Source: RUG572 sp964386385
Lineage (GTDB): Bacteria; Verrucomicrobiota; Kiritimatiellia; RFP12; UBA1067
Direction: 5' to 3'
Assembly: GCA_964386385.1 (NCBI GenBank)
Contig: CAYLRN010000009.1
Coordinates: forward strand, 38,626 to 102,625
Length of the DNA: 64,000 nt
The notes below the pieces were generated by a model. The model saw nothing but the letters and a program-made list of their open reading frames with translations. It was not told the DNA's origin and searched no databases. The translations under genes and the position numbers were made by a program. Positions 48,914-57,181 of the stretch are shown here, piece by piece. Position 1 is the first letter of the stretch. Each line of letters starts with the position of its first letter.

Positions 48914-49090
48914 ATGATCTGGTTTACTGCCGATACCCATTTCGGACACGCCAATGTGGTGAAAATGTGCAATCTGGCCGGACGTGGAATCCATGAACGA
49001 GGGGATGATCGCGGCGTGGACGCGAACGGCTATCGTGCCGTCGCCTTTGAGGAACTGCTGGAAAACAACCGGCGGTTCAAGAGCGAACAT
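48914..49090 (+). pseudogene. Metallophosphoesterase N-terminal remnant, frameshifted
   Basis: MIWFTADTHFGHANVVKMCN is the start of a calcineurin-like phosphoesterase (D7, H9 metal ligands). Immediately after, the expected continuation DVESMNEGMIAAW appears in another frame (about 48988-49026), so a frameshift has occurred. Then the first frame again reads VAFEELLENNRRFKSEHP, which resembles the start of a beta-carbonic anhydrase rather than a phosphoesterase, though the match is too short to be sure. No catalytic remainder exists before the convergent gene ends at 49104. A dead fragment. Confidence 0.65.
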
Positions 49091-49103
49091 CCCTGCCGAC
49101 CGT

Positions 49104-52100
49104 TCAGTCGATTGCGATCCTGACGGGGCCGAGAACTCCCGATTTCTGGAGCGGATCGGAAACGGAGGGCCCGGAATAGACCGTCGGCTTGATGCGCCAC
49201 GGCTGCTTCGGGTTCGGCGTCGTGCGAGGTCTGTTCCAGTAGCGCACGACGGACTTCGTCACGCGCTCGCCTTCCGGCAGTGCGCAGTCGCCCACGAGGC
49301 GGTTGTGCCAGTTGTTGACGTACCGGATTTCCAGCTCGTTGTCGCCAGCGCGGACGGCCCTCGTCACTTCCATCTCCCACGGCGCACACCAGGCAAGGCC
49401 GCAGTCGACGCCGTTGACGAACACGCGCGCAAGTCCGGTCGGGACGTCGCCTAGACGCAGGAACGCCCGTTTCCCGCTGACTTCGCCCATCGTGAACGCC
49501 GTCCTGTACGTGGCAGTGCCGGCGAAATGGCGCAGGTCTTCACGCGATGTCCAGTCCACGAGCGTTTCAAGCGCCACGGTCTTCGGCGGCGCGGTCGTGA
49601 TGGCGGGATGGTAGGCGAACGACACGTTCCACGGCCCTTTCACCTCTACTTCGGAGGCGGCCTTGAACTCGGGCGTCTTTGCGCCGCCGTTGGGCGTGAA
49701 GACGACGAAGCAGCTTCCGCCGACGGGAAGGTCGAGCGCGATGCGGGTCTTGCCGCCTGTCTCGCCGAGCGTCTGTGCGGCCTTGCGCGTGACGTTGACG
49801 GCGTCCCAGATTTCCACGGCGCGTCCGTTGGCGGCGGCGTTGAAGACGTGTTCGCCCACGCCCTCGCCGGCGACGAAGAAGACGTCAGCCGCGCCGATGC
49901 GGCGGTGGGTCGTCGTGAATTGCGCCTTTTCGTCCTTGCGGAAGCGTCCCCAGCCGCGGTAGTTCTCCGTCGGAGGCACGAACTCGCCGTCGTCCACCCA
50001 CTCGCCCGCCTGGAGGAGCGACTGGCAGCGCCAGAGGTAGTGAATGAAGTCGGGGAGTTCGCGGTTCCACGTGACGTTGCGGTTGATGTGCGAGCCGGCG
50101 AAGTACTCAAGGCCGGGAGCTCCGAACCTCTTCGGCGAAGTGGAGTAGGTGTGCCAGACGATGAGGTTGACGCCGTCGGCGAAAACGATGTCGCCCAGCG
50201 GCTTGAGGAACGCGGGGTCGACCGTCCAGTGGCGGTGCATGTGCGTGAACGCCTCCACGGAGGCGATGCGCTTGCCGGCGCGGTGCGCGGCCTCGACGAT
50301 TCCGCGGAAGAACGGGCGCATGTTTGCGTTGGCGTGGCCGGTCGTGGGATGCGTGCCGTTCTCGCGCACGGGCCAGAACTCGCCCTGCGGGAAGTCGTTG
50401 CCGTCGAGGAACTCGAACTGGTCGCATTCGCCGAACGTGCGCGGGTCGCGCTTCTGCCCCCACGGTCCGCCGGACTCGGAGTAGGCGATCATGCCGTGTT
50501 CGTGCGCCCATTCGCGCACGGCGACGTAGAGATGGCGTACCATCATGCGTCCGCGCGCGCGGCGCATGTCGCGCATGAAGGCGTCCGCGGATACGCCGTC
50601 GAGGCGGAATCCGGCGAGGACGGGCATCTTGGGACGGAAGGCGTAGCCGGCGTCCGCGGCGAAGTCGGCTTCGAACGTCGCGCTCCACGTGGGCATCGTC
50701 CCCTCCCAGCTGACGTTGTAGAGGCCGACGAAAGTCCTGTCCGCGCCGACGAGCTCGGGGACGCGCTCGACGATTGGCCTGACGGCGCGGTCGAGGTGGC
50801 GGCGCACGGCCATGCGGTCGAGGACGTCGATGTCCTGTTCACGTCCCTTGACGGTGGCCCAGCCGAAGCGTAGGATCGTCCAGTTCGCGCCGAGCTTTGC
50901 GCCGTCGGCCGGCGAGGCGAGCTCGCGCACTTCAAGGGCGGCGGAGACGGCGAACTTCGCGGTGTCCTCCGCCTTGCCGACGTTGCCTTCCATGGACATG
51001 AATCCGTCGCCGGCGTTCTCCCATTTCGTGCGGACGGCCGGCTCCTTCGTTCGGATGGCGAAGACCGTGATGTCGCGGTAGTTCGGGAGGTCGGGCTTCT
51101 CGAAGGCGTCGCCGGGCAGGTAGCGGCGGCACTTGAGGAACTTGGGACCGTCCGGGCCGACGTCGACGTCGCCGCGGAGGTGTCCGCCGGACGCCGCCAC
51201 GTTGAGCGACACCTTCACGTCGTTGCGCGCGCCTTCGCGGACGACGTGCGCGATGACGTCGAACCACTCGTCGGATCCCCAGCGGATTGTCGCGGGCGGG
51301 TTGACGACATGGTCTTCGTCGTCCCAGTAGCCGCGCGAATCGGTGATCAGCGTCCCGCCGAATCCGAGGCGCGCGATGTCCGCCATCTCCGCCGTGATGG
51401 TTTCGCGGTCGGTCTGCGTGTTCGTCCAGAAGTAGTACGTCCAGGGGCGCGCCTCGCGGGGCGGGTTCGCGAACGTCTCGAAGAGGTTGGCGGCGGTGAT
51501 GGTCTCGGCGATCTGCGACGCCCGGTGGACTTCCGCAGACGCGCGGCGGAGGAGGTCTTCCGTCACGGGCGGTTTGGGATACGCCTTGGCGCCCTTGTAG
51601 TCGAACTCGCGCAGGACGGCTGCGAGCGCGTCGTCAATCTTGCCCTCGGCGCGGAGGCGGTGGATTTTCTCGGAGAGGTTGAGGCCGTTGCGGAGGGCGA
51701 GATAGCGGAGGGACGGGCCGTCGGGGTAGACGAGATACGTGCCGCCCGCGGACCAGCGACCGAACCACGGGCTGTACGTGGTGTCGCTGTTGGGATTGGC
51801 CGGCCAGGAGCAGTACGCCCAGCGGAGGAATCCGTCCAGGTCCGTCGCGCCAGGATAGGCGCCGAGCCATGTGCAGTCGATCGGCGGCTGCGCCGTGCCG
51901 GTGCAGGGGTTGCCGCCCGCGACGTACATGGTCGTCGTGCGTCCTTGGGCGCGGCGCGATTTTGCCTCCGCTATGTACCTGGGCGTCACGCACTGGAGGG
52001 CGATGGAGAAGTTGTCGATTTCGATGCCGTCGAACTGGCTTGGCGGACGGTCGCCGGCCATGGCGATCTTGAAGCCGCCGTACTTCTTGACGAGGTCGCA

Positions 52101-53030
52101 GGCGGCCTTGAGTTCGGCGGGACTGCGCTCGTCTAGCGCGACGTAGACGTTCTCGAACCAGCCCTTCGCCTTCACGTGCGCGGCGAAGTCCTGGAGGAAC
52201 GCGCGCCAGTAGTCGACGAACTCGGGCGAGCCGACGTCGAAGTCGCCGGAATGCAAGTTGCCCCTTTCGTCCTCCCAGTCGTAGCGTTTCAGCCGGAACG
52301 GGCAGAGCGTGTAGCAGTGGATCTGAGGGCCGAGGCCGCACGCCTGCGCGAAGGCGACGTATTCGTCGAAGACGCGGTAGTCGAAGCGCCACGAGCCGTC
52401 GTCCCTGCGGACGTGCCGCACCATCGTGCCGTAGGCGTCGAAGCACTGATGCGCCCATGGGCGGTTCATGATCGTGGCGGTGATCGTCTTCTGCCCCATT
52501 TCGGCGAGCTGGCGCCAGAGGGGGCGCATTCGCGCGTAGTGCCCTTCGGAGAACGGCTCCACCTGGTAATAGCGCGCGACTGCCCAGGGATGCTGCCAGA
52601 GGTCAAGGAACGTCCTGCGGTCGCGGCCGTCCGGGAACTGCCGGCCGCAGACGGCGAGGTCGTATCTTCTGGAGCCGAATCCGCTCTCCACGGCAAACGA
52701 CGCGGGAACGTCCCCGGAGCGCGGCACGGCGATTTCGGCGACGACGCGCACCGATTCTCCTGGCTGCACGAGCGTGGAGCCGTTCCACACGACGCGGTCC
52801 GGGTATAGGACGTCGTCGTCGCCCTTGACGGGCATTGCCAGCCCAGTGCGCACGAGAGGGCTGGCGCATGACGGGCGTGAGAGCATTGCGGTGGAAGAGG
52901 CGTTCGTCGCGTCATGCCAGACGACGACCTTCTCTCCGCGCCATGCGTGGACGGTCTCGCCGGCCGCGGTCATTCCAAATGCAGCAGACAGCAGCGCCGC
53001 CGTCCACGTCGAGGTTTTTCCAAAACTCAT
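49104..53030 (-). CDS. Secreted DUF4091 (GH123-like)/GH106 alpha-L-rhamnosidase fusion
   Basis: A 1308-residue two-enzyme polypeptide with a signal peptide (WTAALLSAAFGMTAAG) and AAGGGAG before the start. Residues about 150-480 match the DUF4091/GH123-like barrel: WFENVYVALDERSP (DE pair), GFLRWAYCSWPANP and GGTYLVYPDGPSLRYLALRNGL. From about 525 a GH106-type domain follows (PWTYYFWTNTQTDRETITAEM, YSESGGPWGQKRDP, ISASVEAFTH-like VEAFTHMHRHW) and ends in a galactose-binding-like domain (RVFVNGVDCGLAWCAPWE). GH106 removes L-rhamnose from rhamnogalacturonan. Each half matches proteins that normally occur separately, so the joined form is notable. It is alone on its strand after the ribBA hairpin. 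Confidence 0.83.
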   Translation of the reverse strand: MSFGKTSTWTAALLSAAFGMTAAGETVHAWRGEKVVVWHDATNASSTAMLSRPSCASPLVRTGLAMPVKGDDDVLYPDRVVWNGSTLVQPGESVRVVAEIAVPRSGDVPASFAVESGFGSRRYDLAVCGRQFPDGRDRRTFLDLWQHPWAVARYYQVEPFSEGHYARMRPLWRQLAEMGQKTITATIMNRPWAHQCFDAYGTMVRHVRRDDGSWRFDYRVFDEYVAFAQACGLGPQIHCYTLCPFRLKRYDWEDERGNLHSGDFDVGSPEFVDYWRAFLQDFAAHVKAKGWFENVYVALDERSPAELKAACDLVKKYGGFKIAMAGDRPPSQFDGIEIDNFSIALQCVTPRYIAEAKSRRAQGRTTTMYVAGGNPCTGTAQPPIDCTWLGAYPGATDLDGFLRWAYCSWPANPNSDTTYSPWFGRWSAGGTYLVYPDGPSLRYLALRNGLNLSEKIHRLRAEGKIDDALAAVLREFDYKGAKAYPKPPVTEDLLRRASAEVHRASQIAETITAANLFETFANPPREARPWTYYFWTNTQTDRETITAEMADIARLGFGGTLITDSRGYWDDEDHVVNPPATIRWGSDEWFDVIAHVVREGARNDVKVSLNVAASGGHLRGDVDVGPDGPKFLKCRRYLPGDAFEKPDLPNYRDITVFAIRTKEPAVRTKWENAGDGFMSMEGNVGKAEDTAKFAVSAALEVRELASPADGAKLGANWTILRFGWATVKGREQDIDVLDRMAVRRHLDRAVRPIVERVPELVGADRTFVGLYNVSWEGTMPTWSATFEADFAADAGYAFRPKMPVLAGFRLDGVSADAFMRDMRRARGRMMVRHLYVAVREWAHEHGMIAYSESGGPWGQKRDPRTFGECDQFEFLDGNDFPQGEFWPVRENGTHPTTGHANANMRPFFRGIVEAAHRAGKRIASVEAFTHMHRHWTVDPAFLKPLGDIVFADGVNLIVWHTYSTSPKRFGAPGLEYFAGSHINRNVTWNRELPDFIHYLWRCQSLLQAGEWVDDGEFVPPTENYRGWGRFRKDEKAQFTTTHRRIGAADVFFVAGEGVGEHVFNAAANGRAVEIWDAVNVTRKAAQTLGETGGKTRIALDLPVGGSCFVVFTPNGGAKTPEFKAASEVEVKGPWNVSFAYHPAITTAPPKTVALETLVDWTSREDLRHFAGTATYRTAFTMGEVSGKRAFLRLGDVPTGLARVFVNGVDCGLAWCAPWEMEVTRAVRAGDNELEIRYVNNWHNRLVGDCALPEGERVTKSVVRYWNRPRTTPNPKQPWRIKPTVYSGPSVSDPLQKSGVLGPVRIAID

Positions 53031-53062
53031 TCCATTCTCCCTTCGTGTCGTGTTGCGGCAAG

Positions 53063-53091
53063 ACGCGGCGCCGTAGATGCCGGCGCCGCGT
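53063..53091 (-). terminator. 11-bp hairpin after ribBA
   Basis: ACGCGGCGCCG and CGGCGCCGCGT pair perfectly over 11 bp with a seven-base loop, five bases after the ribBA stop on the minus strand. There is no U tract, so it may act with Rho or as an RNA-end stabiliser. Confidence 0.55.
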
Positions 53092-53096
53092 CCGCG

Positions 53097-54302
53097 TCAG
53101 ATGAGATGGCCCATCTTGTCCTTCTTCGTCTCAAGATACCGCCGGTCGTGCTCGTTCGCCGGCACGACGATCGGAACGCGCTCGACGATTTCGATTCCGT
53201 AGCCGGCGAGGCCGCGGATCTTGCATGGGTTGTTTGTGAGAAGGCGGATTTTCGAGAGGCCGAGGTCGACGAGTATCTGCGCGCCGACGCCGTAGTCGCG
53301 GAGGTCGGGGGCGAAGCCGAGCTTGACGTTCGCCTCCACGGTGTCCAGTCCCTTCTCCTGCCACTTGTAGGCGTGGAGCTTGTTGGCGAGCCCGATGCCG
53401 CGGCCCTCCTGACGCATGTAGAGGACGAGGCCGCGCCCGGCCTTTTCGATCGTCTGCATGGCGCGGTGGAGCTGGTGTCCACAGTCGCACCGCTCGGAGG
53501 CGAGGACGTCGCCGGTGAAGCATTCGGAATGGACGCGGACGAGCGGCGGCTCGTCGCCGCGCAAATCGCCCTTGATGAGGGCGAGGTGTTCAAGGCCGTC
53601 GGGGACGCTGCGGTACATGCGGAGGCGGAAGTGTCCGTAGTCCGTCGGCAGGTCCACGTCCTCCACGCATTCGACCAGCTTCTCCGTCTTGCGGCGGTAG
53701 GCGATCAGGTCCGCGATGGAGACGTACTTCAAATGGTGCTTCCGCACGAACGCCTCGTGGTCGGGGCGGCGCGCCATCGTGCCGTCGTCGCGCATTATCT
53801 CGCAGCAGAGGCCGACTTCCTTCAGTCCGGCCAGGCGGCAGAGGTCGACAGTCGCCTCGGTGTGTCCGGCGCGTTTGAGGACGCCGCCGGCGCGGGACCG
53901 GAGCGGGAACATGTGGCCGGGCCGTCGGAAGTCGCCGGGCTGCGCGCCGTCGCGGACGCAGGCAAGCGCGGTAATGGAACGCTCCTCGGCGGAGATGCCG
54001 GTGGTCGTCTCGCAGGCGTCGATCGAGACGGTGAACGCGGTCTGGTGGTTGTCGGTGTTGTGCTGCACCATCTGCGGCAGGTCCAGCCTCTCGCACCACT
54101 CCCGGCTCATCGGCATGCAGATCAGGCCCTTGGCGTGGGTGGCCATGAAGTTGACGTTCGCCGTCGTGGCGAACTCCGCCGCGCAGATGCAGTCGCCCTC
54201 GTTCTCGCGGTCCTCGTCGTCCGTCACGACGACGACCTCGCCGCGGCGGAGGGCGGCAAGGCAGTCCTCAATCGAATCGAATTCCATTTTCGTCTGGCTC
54301 AT
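53097..54302 (-). CDS. ribBA: Bifunctional riboflavin synthesis protein RibBA
   Basis: A 401-residue fusion. The N-terminal DHBP synthase (RibB) has VVTDDEDRENEGD, ATHAKGLICMP and RAGHTEATVDLCRLAG; it makes dihydroxybutanone phosphate from ribulose 5-phosphate. The C-terminal GTP cyclohydrolase II (RibA) has the zinc triad in FTGDVLASERCDCGHQ, then YMRQEGRGIGL and LLTNNPCKIRGL. Both sets of catalytic residues seem complete. Its ATG overlaps the stop of the thioredoxin-like gene (ATGA, 54299-54302), so this housekeeping gene is coupled to a TPR/VWA operon. No FMN riboswitch is visible. Confidence 0.95.
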   Translation of the reverse strand: MSQTKMEFDSIEDCLAALRRGEVVVVTDDEDRENEGDCICAAEFATTANVNFMATHAKGLICMPMSREWCERLDLPQMVQHNTDNHQTAFTVSIDACETTTGISAEERSITALACVRDGAQPGDFRRPGHMFPLRSRAGGVLKRAGHTEATVDLCRLAGLKEVGLCCEIMRDDGTMARRPDHEAFVRKHHLKYVSIADLIAYRRKTEKLVECVEDVDLPTDYGHFRLRMYRSVPDGLEHLALIKGDLRGDEPPLVRVHSECFTGDVLASERCDCGHQLHRAMQTIEKAGRGLVLYMRQEGRGIGLANKLHAYKWQEKGLDTVEANVKLGFAPDLRDYGVGAQILVDLGLSKIRLLTNNPCKIRGLAGYGIEIVERVPIVVPANEHDRRYLETKKDKMGHLI

Positions 54303-55150
54303 TTTCTCTTCTTCATCGCCTTCAGCAGCGCGGCCTCGCCGGCCTTTGCCTCCGGGTCTGCGGAAAGCCTCTTGAACTCCTCGGCGTACGCCTCCCTCTC
54401 CGACGGCCAGCTGGCGCAGAGCCAGCGGATGTCGCGCAGGGCGGTCCCCTTGTCGCCGGTCTCCAGGCATTCCTTGATTTCGTCCTTGAGATTCTGCTTC
54501 GCCTTCTCGACGGCGTCCAGCACCGCCTGGGCCTCCTCGACCTCCGCGGGCTTCTTGCTCTTCAGCGCCATCCGCACGGACGCCAGGGCGGCTCCTTCGG
54601 CCTTCCTTCCCATGACGAGCGTCTTCTGGAGGTTCTTGAACTTCTTGAGCGGAACGCCGGAGAGGATCTGCCCGGCGATGGGCATGTCGGTCAGGATCTC
54701 GACCATCGCCACCACGGCGTCGTTCTTGTCGTTCCCGGAGTAGCGCACCGTGCGCGACGGGTCGACGACGTAGTAGAACGGGAGGTTCGCGCTGCCGGGC
54801 GCGTCGGAGAATTCGACGCCCTGGTAGACGGGGCATTTCGCGCTGAAGTACTTCGGCGCGGCGGCCTTCATGTCCTCCATCGTCGCCGTCGAGCGGCAGG
54901 AGGCGACAATCTCGACGGGATGGCCGCTGTTCTTCTGCCCGATGACGTTCTTCTGGACGAAGATCAGGTCCTGCGCCGCCCCGGCGGCGGAATCGAGCCC
55001 CCAGTCCACGACGAACACGACCTTGCGCCTGAGCTCCGCCGGCGCGATCTTCCGGCCGAAGATCCAGTTCGCCTCCTCAAGTCCCTTCCACTCGCCCGCG
55101 ACGGCGGAAATGGCGACGGACGCCGCCAGCAGCAGAAACGCCTTTTTCAT
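54299..55150 (-). CDS. Secreted thioredoxin-fold-like protein without CXXC
   Basis: A 283-residue protein with AAGGG before the ATG at 55150 and a signal peptide (KKAFLLLAASVAISAVAG). Residues about 25-180 resemble a thioredoxin-like fold: KVVFVVDWGLDSAAG, VEIVASCRSTATMEDMK, LPFYYVVDPSRTVRYSG. The usual redox CXXC is absent. The C-terminal 100 residues are Lys/Ala/Glu helices (KKPAEVEEAQAVLDAVEKAKQ). Both ends overlap neighbours by four bases (VWA gene before, ribBA after). The role is unknown, probably linked to the periplasmic VWA/TPR proteins. Confidence 0.75.
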   Translation of the reverse strand: MKKAFLLLAASVAISAVAGEWKGLEEANWIFGRKIAPAELRRKVVFVVDWGLDSAAGAAQDLIFVQKNVIGQKNSGHPVEIVASCRSTATMEDMKAAAPKYFSAKCPVYQGVEFSDAPGSANLPFYYVVDPSRTVRYSGNDKNDAVVAMVEILTDMPIAGQILSGVPLKKFKNLQKTLVMGRKAEGAALASVRMALKSKKPAEVEEAQAVLDAVEKAKQNLKDEIKECLETGDKGTALRDIRWLCASWPSEREAYAEEFKRLSADPEAKAGEAALLKAMKKRK

Positions 55151-57177
55151 TTGAGTTCCCTTTCGTATGGAATCTGAATCCGGTATGAAGACGCGAACTT
55201 GCGCATCTCCGACATGAGCGCGGAGTTCGGGCGCATCACGTATTCCGCCACCATCTCGTAGAGGCGGCGCGTGGCCCATTCCTTCATTATCGTCTCGTCT
55301 CCCTGCGCGGCGCCGGCGAACGAGACGCGGAACATGCTCTCGTACGACTCGGCGCCGTTGAGCCCGCGAAGGGAGAAGACGACTTCATTCTGCGCGGCGG
55401 GGCATTTCCCGTAGATGTCTATCGGCGCGTCCTCGCACAGGTTCGAGACGAGCTTCGGGCAGGTCTCGGCGTTGGAGGACGCGGTGAAGAGGGCGGAGAC
55501 GTCCGTCAGCACGGGACGCTCGAAGTTCTTGGCGAGTTCTGGGATTCCGCTCGCCGCGCGCCAGCGGACGCCGGTGTGGCGCGTCCAGGAGCCGCGGCTT
55601 CCGCGCGTGAGCATGTCCATGAGATATGCGTTCGCGCTCTCCTTCACGCCGTACATGTGGATGGAGACGAGCCCGCCGTTGAGTTCTGCGAAGCGCGATA
55701 TGATCTCCGCCGAGCGCGTGAGGCCGCTCGTGGCGTCGCCGTCGGTCACGACGAGGGCGACCATCGGGCGGGTGGGGTTGCGCGGCATGGCGAGGACGCC
55801 GCGAAGGGTGCGGAAGACGTCCGTCTGCCCGTGCGCGGTGAGCTTGCCCAGCCACTTGTCCGCCCGGTCGAGCGCGTCCTCGGAGACGTCCTTCCACGCG
55901 ACGTCGTCGAACGCGAACGTGAACTTGTCGCGGAAGGCTATGACGTTGAACCTGTCGCCCGTGTTCAGCCGGCGCAGGGCCTCGGACACGACCTTCCGGC
56001 AGGAGCGGAGGCGGTCGCCGCCGATGGACCCCGAGGCGTCGAGGAGGAACACCATGTCCTTTGACGCGACGGGAAGGGGGCTTTCCGCGCGCGAGGCTAT
56101 CCTGACGCGGAAGTACTTCGAGCCGGGGCGGGCGGGGTCCGCCCACGAGACGAGACCCAGGCGGACGTTGCCGTCGAACGGCCTGCCCTGCGCGACAGTC
56201 CTGTCGCGCAGTTCGCGGACGGCCTCCTTTGCGCGCTCCACCGCCTTCTCGTCCACGACGATCGAGGCCGGCGGGGGGGCGAGGCGCGACTCCTCGGCCT
56301 TGGCGATGACCTCCGCGCGGCGCCGCTCGGCGGACTTGCCGTCCGCGTCGTCCGCCGGACCGGAGCCGCCCGCGCCCGCTGCACCGGGCATGGCAATCGG
56401 CGCCGTAGGCTGCGCGATCGATGAAAGCGCGTCGGGGAGCATCGCGTCCACGGAGGGCGGAACGGCAATCGGAGCCGGCGCGGACTGGCCGTCCGCCGCG
56501 CCGCCGGCGCGCTTTCCGCCGCCGCCCTTCTTCCCGGACGCGATTGCGGCGACTTCGGCGGCCGACATCGGCGGCGGCGCGGAGGCGACGTCGGACGGCG
56601 GCGTTGGAAGTTCGACCGCGCGCGAGACGTCCGCGGCCATCTTCACGCGCTCGACCTTCGGGATCACGACGCGCGGCAGGGCCGCCGCCTCGTCGGGAAC
56701 GGTCGGCATCGTTATCTCCGCGATCTCCTGGCGCGGCGTCCATTCGGCGGCTTCGACCGTGGGCGGCTCCGAAAGGACGGGTTTCGCCGCAGGGGCCTCG
56801 CCCGTCCCTTCTGGGAGGTCGGGGGCGATCTGCGACTCCGCAACGGCGCCGGCAAGCCTGTCCACGCGGTCTTCCTGTCTCTCCTCGTCCGGCGCGGCCG
56901 CCGGAGCCGGCTCGACGTCTAGAATCCGCGCGAGCGGGTCCGCCTCCGCCTTTTCCACGCGCATGGGCGGCACTTCGCGGCTCCATTTGCGTCCGTCGCC
57001 CTGCACGGCGGAGGCCGGCAGCGGGGAGAACTCGCAGTTGGAGAGCGACCCCATGAGGAATGCGTGCACGACGACGGACACGGCGAGCACGGCCACAAGA
57101 AGCATCAGGCGGCCTTCGCGCGAATCGGCGGTCTCGTCCGCCCGTTCAAGTTCCATCTCTATGTCGTTTCGTTCCAC
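55147..57177 (-). CDS. Membrane-anchored VWA-domain protein
   Basis: A 676-residue protein: a short charged cytoplasmic start, one membrane helix (about residues 24-44, LMLLVAVLAVSVVVHAF), a 270-residue Pro/Ala/Glu-rich linker with a Gly-rich spot (GKKGGGGKRAGG), then a von Willebrand A domain from about 374. The MIDAS motif is complete: DASGS at 380-384, and VTDGD further on. The layout resembles a TonB/TolA-like tether carrying a VWA adhesion domain. It is four bases after the TPR gene and overlaps the thioredoxin-like gene by ATGA. Many PVC bacteria carry VWA proteins of this type; substrate and partner are unknown. Confidence 0.82.
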   Translation of the reverse strand: MERNDIEMELERADETADSREGRLMLLVAVLAVSVVVHAFLMGSLSNCEFSPLPASAVQGDGRKWSREVPPMRVEKAEADPLARILDVEPAPAAAPDEERQEDRVDRLAGAVAESQIAPDLPEGTGEAPAAKPVLSEPPTVEAAEWTPRQEIAEITMPTVPDEAAALPRVVIPKVERVKMAADVSRAVELPTPPSDVASAPPPMSAAEVAAIASGKKGGGGKRAGGAADGQSAPAPIAVPPSVDAMLPDALSSIAQPTAPIAMPGAAGAGGSGPADDADGKSAERRRAEVIAKAEESRLAPPPASIVVDEKAVERAKEAVRELRDRTVAQGRPFDGNVRLGLVSWADPARPGSKYFRVRIASRAESPLPVASKDMVFLLDASGSIGGDRLRSCRKVVSEALRRLNTGDRFNVIAFRDKFTFAFDDVAWKDVSEDALDRADKWLGKLTAHGQTDVFRTLRGVLAMPRNPTRPMVALVVTDGDATSGLTRSAEIISRFAELNGGLVSIHMYGVKESANAYLMDMLTRGSRGSWTRHTGVRWRAASGIPELAKNFERPVLTDVSALFTASSNAETCPKLVSNLCEDAPIDIYGKCPAAQNEVVFSLRGLNGAESYESMFRVSFAGAAQGDETIMKEWATRRLYEMVAEYVMRPNSALMSEMRKFASSYRIQIPYERELK

Positions 57178-57181
57178 TTGC

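Noticed and set aside
53041..53096. FMN riboswitch near ribBA
   Set aside because: Only a simple 11-bp hairpin downstream of the gene is present; upstream of ribBA is coding sequence, with none of the conserved RFN-element features.
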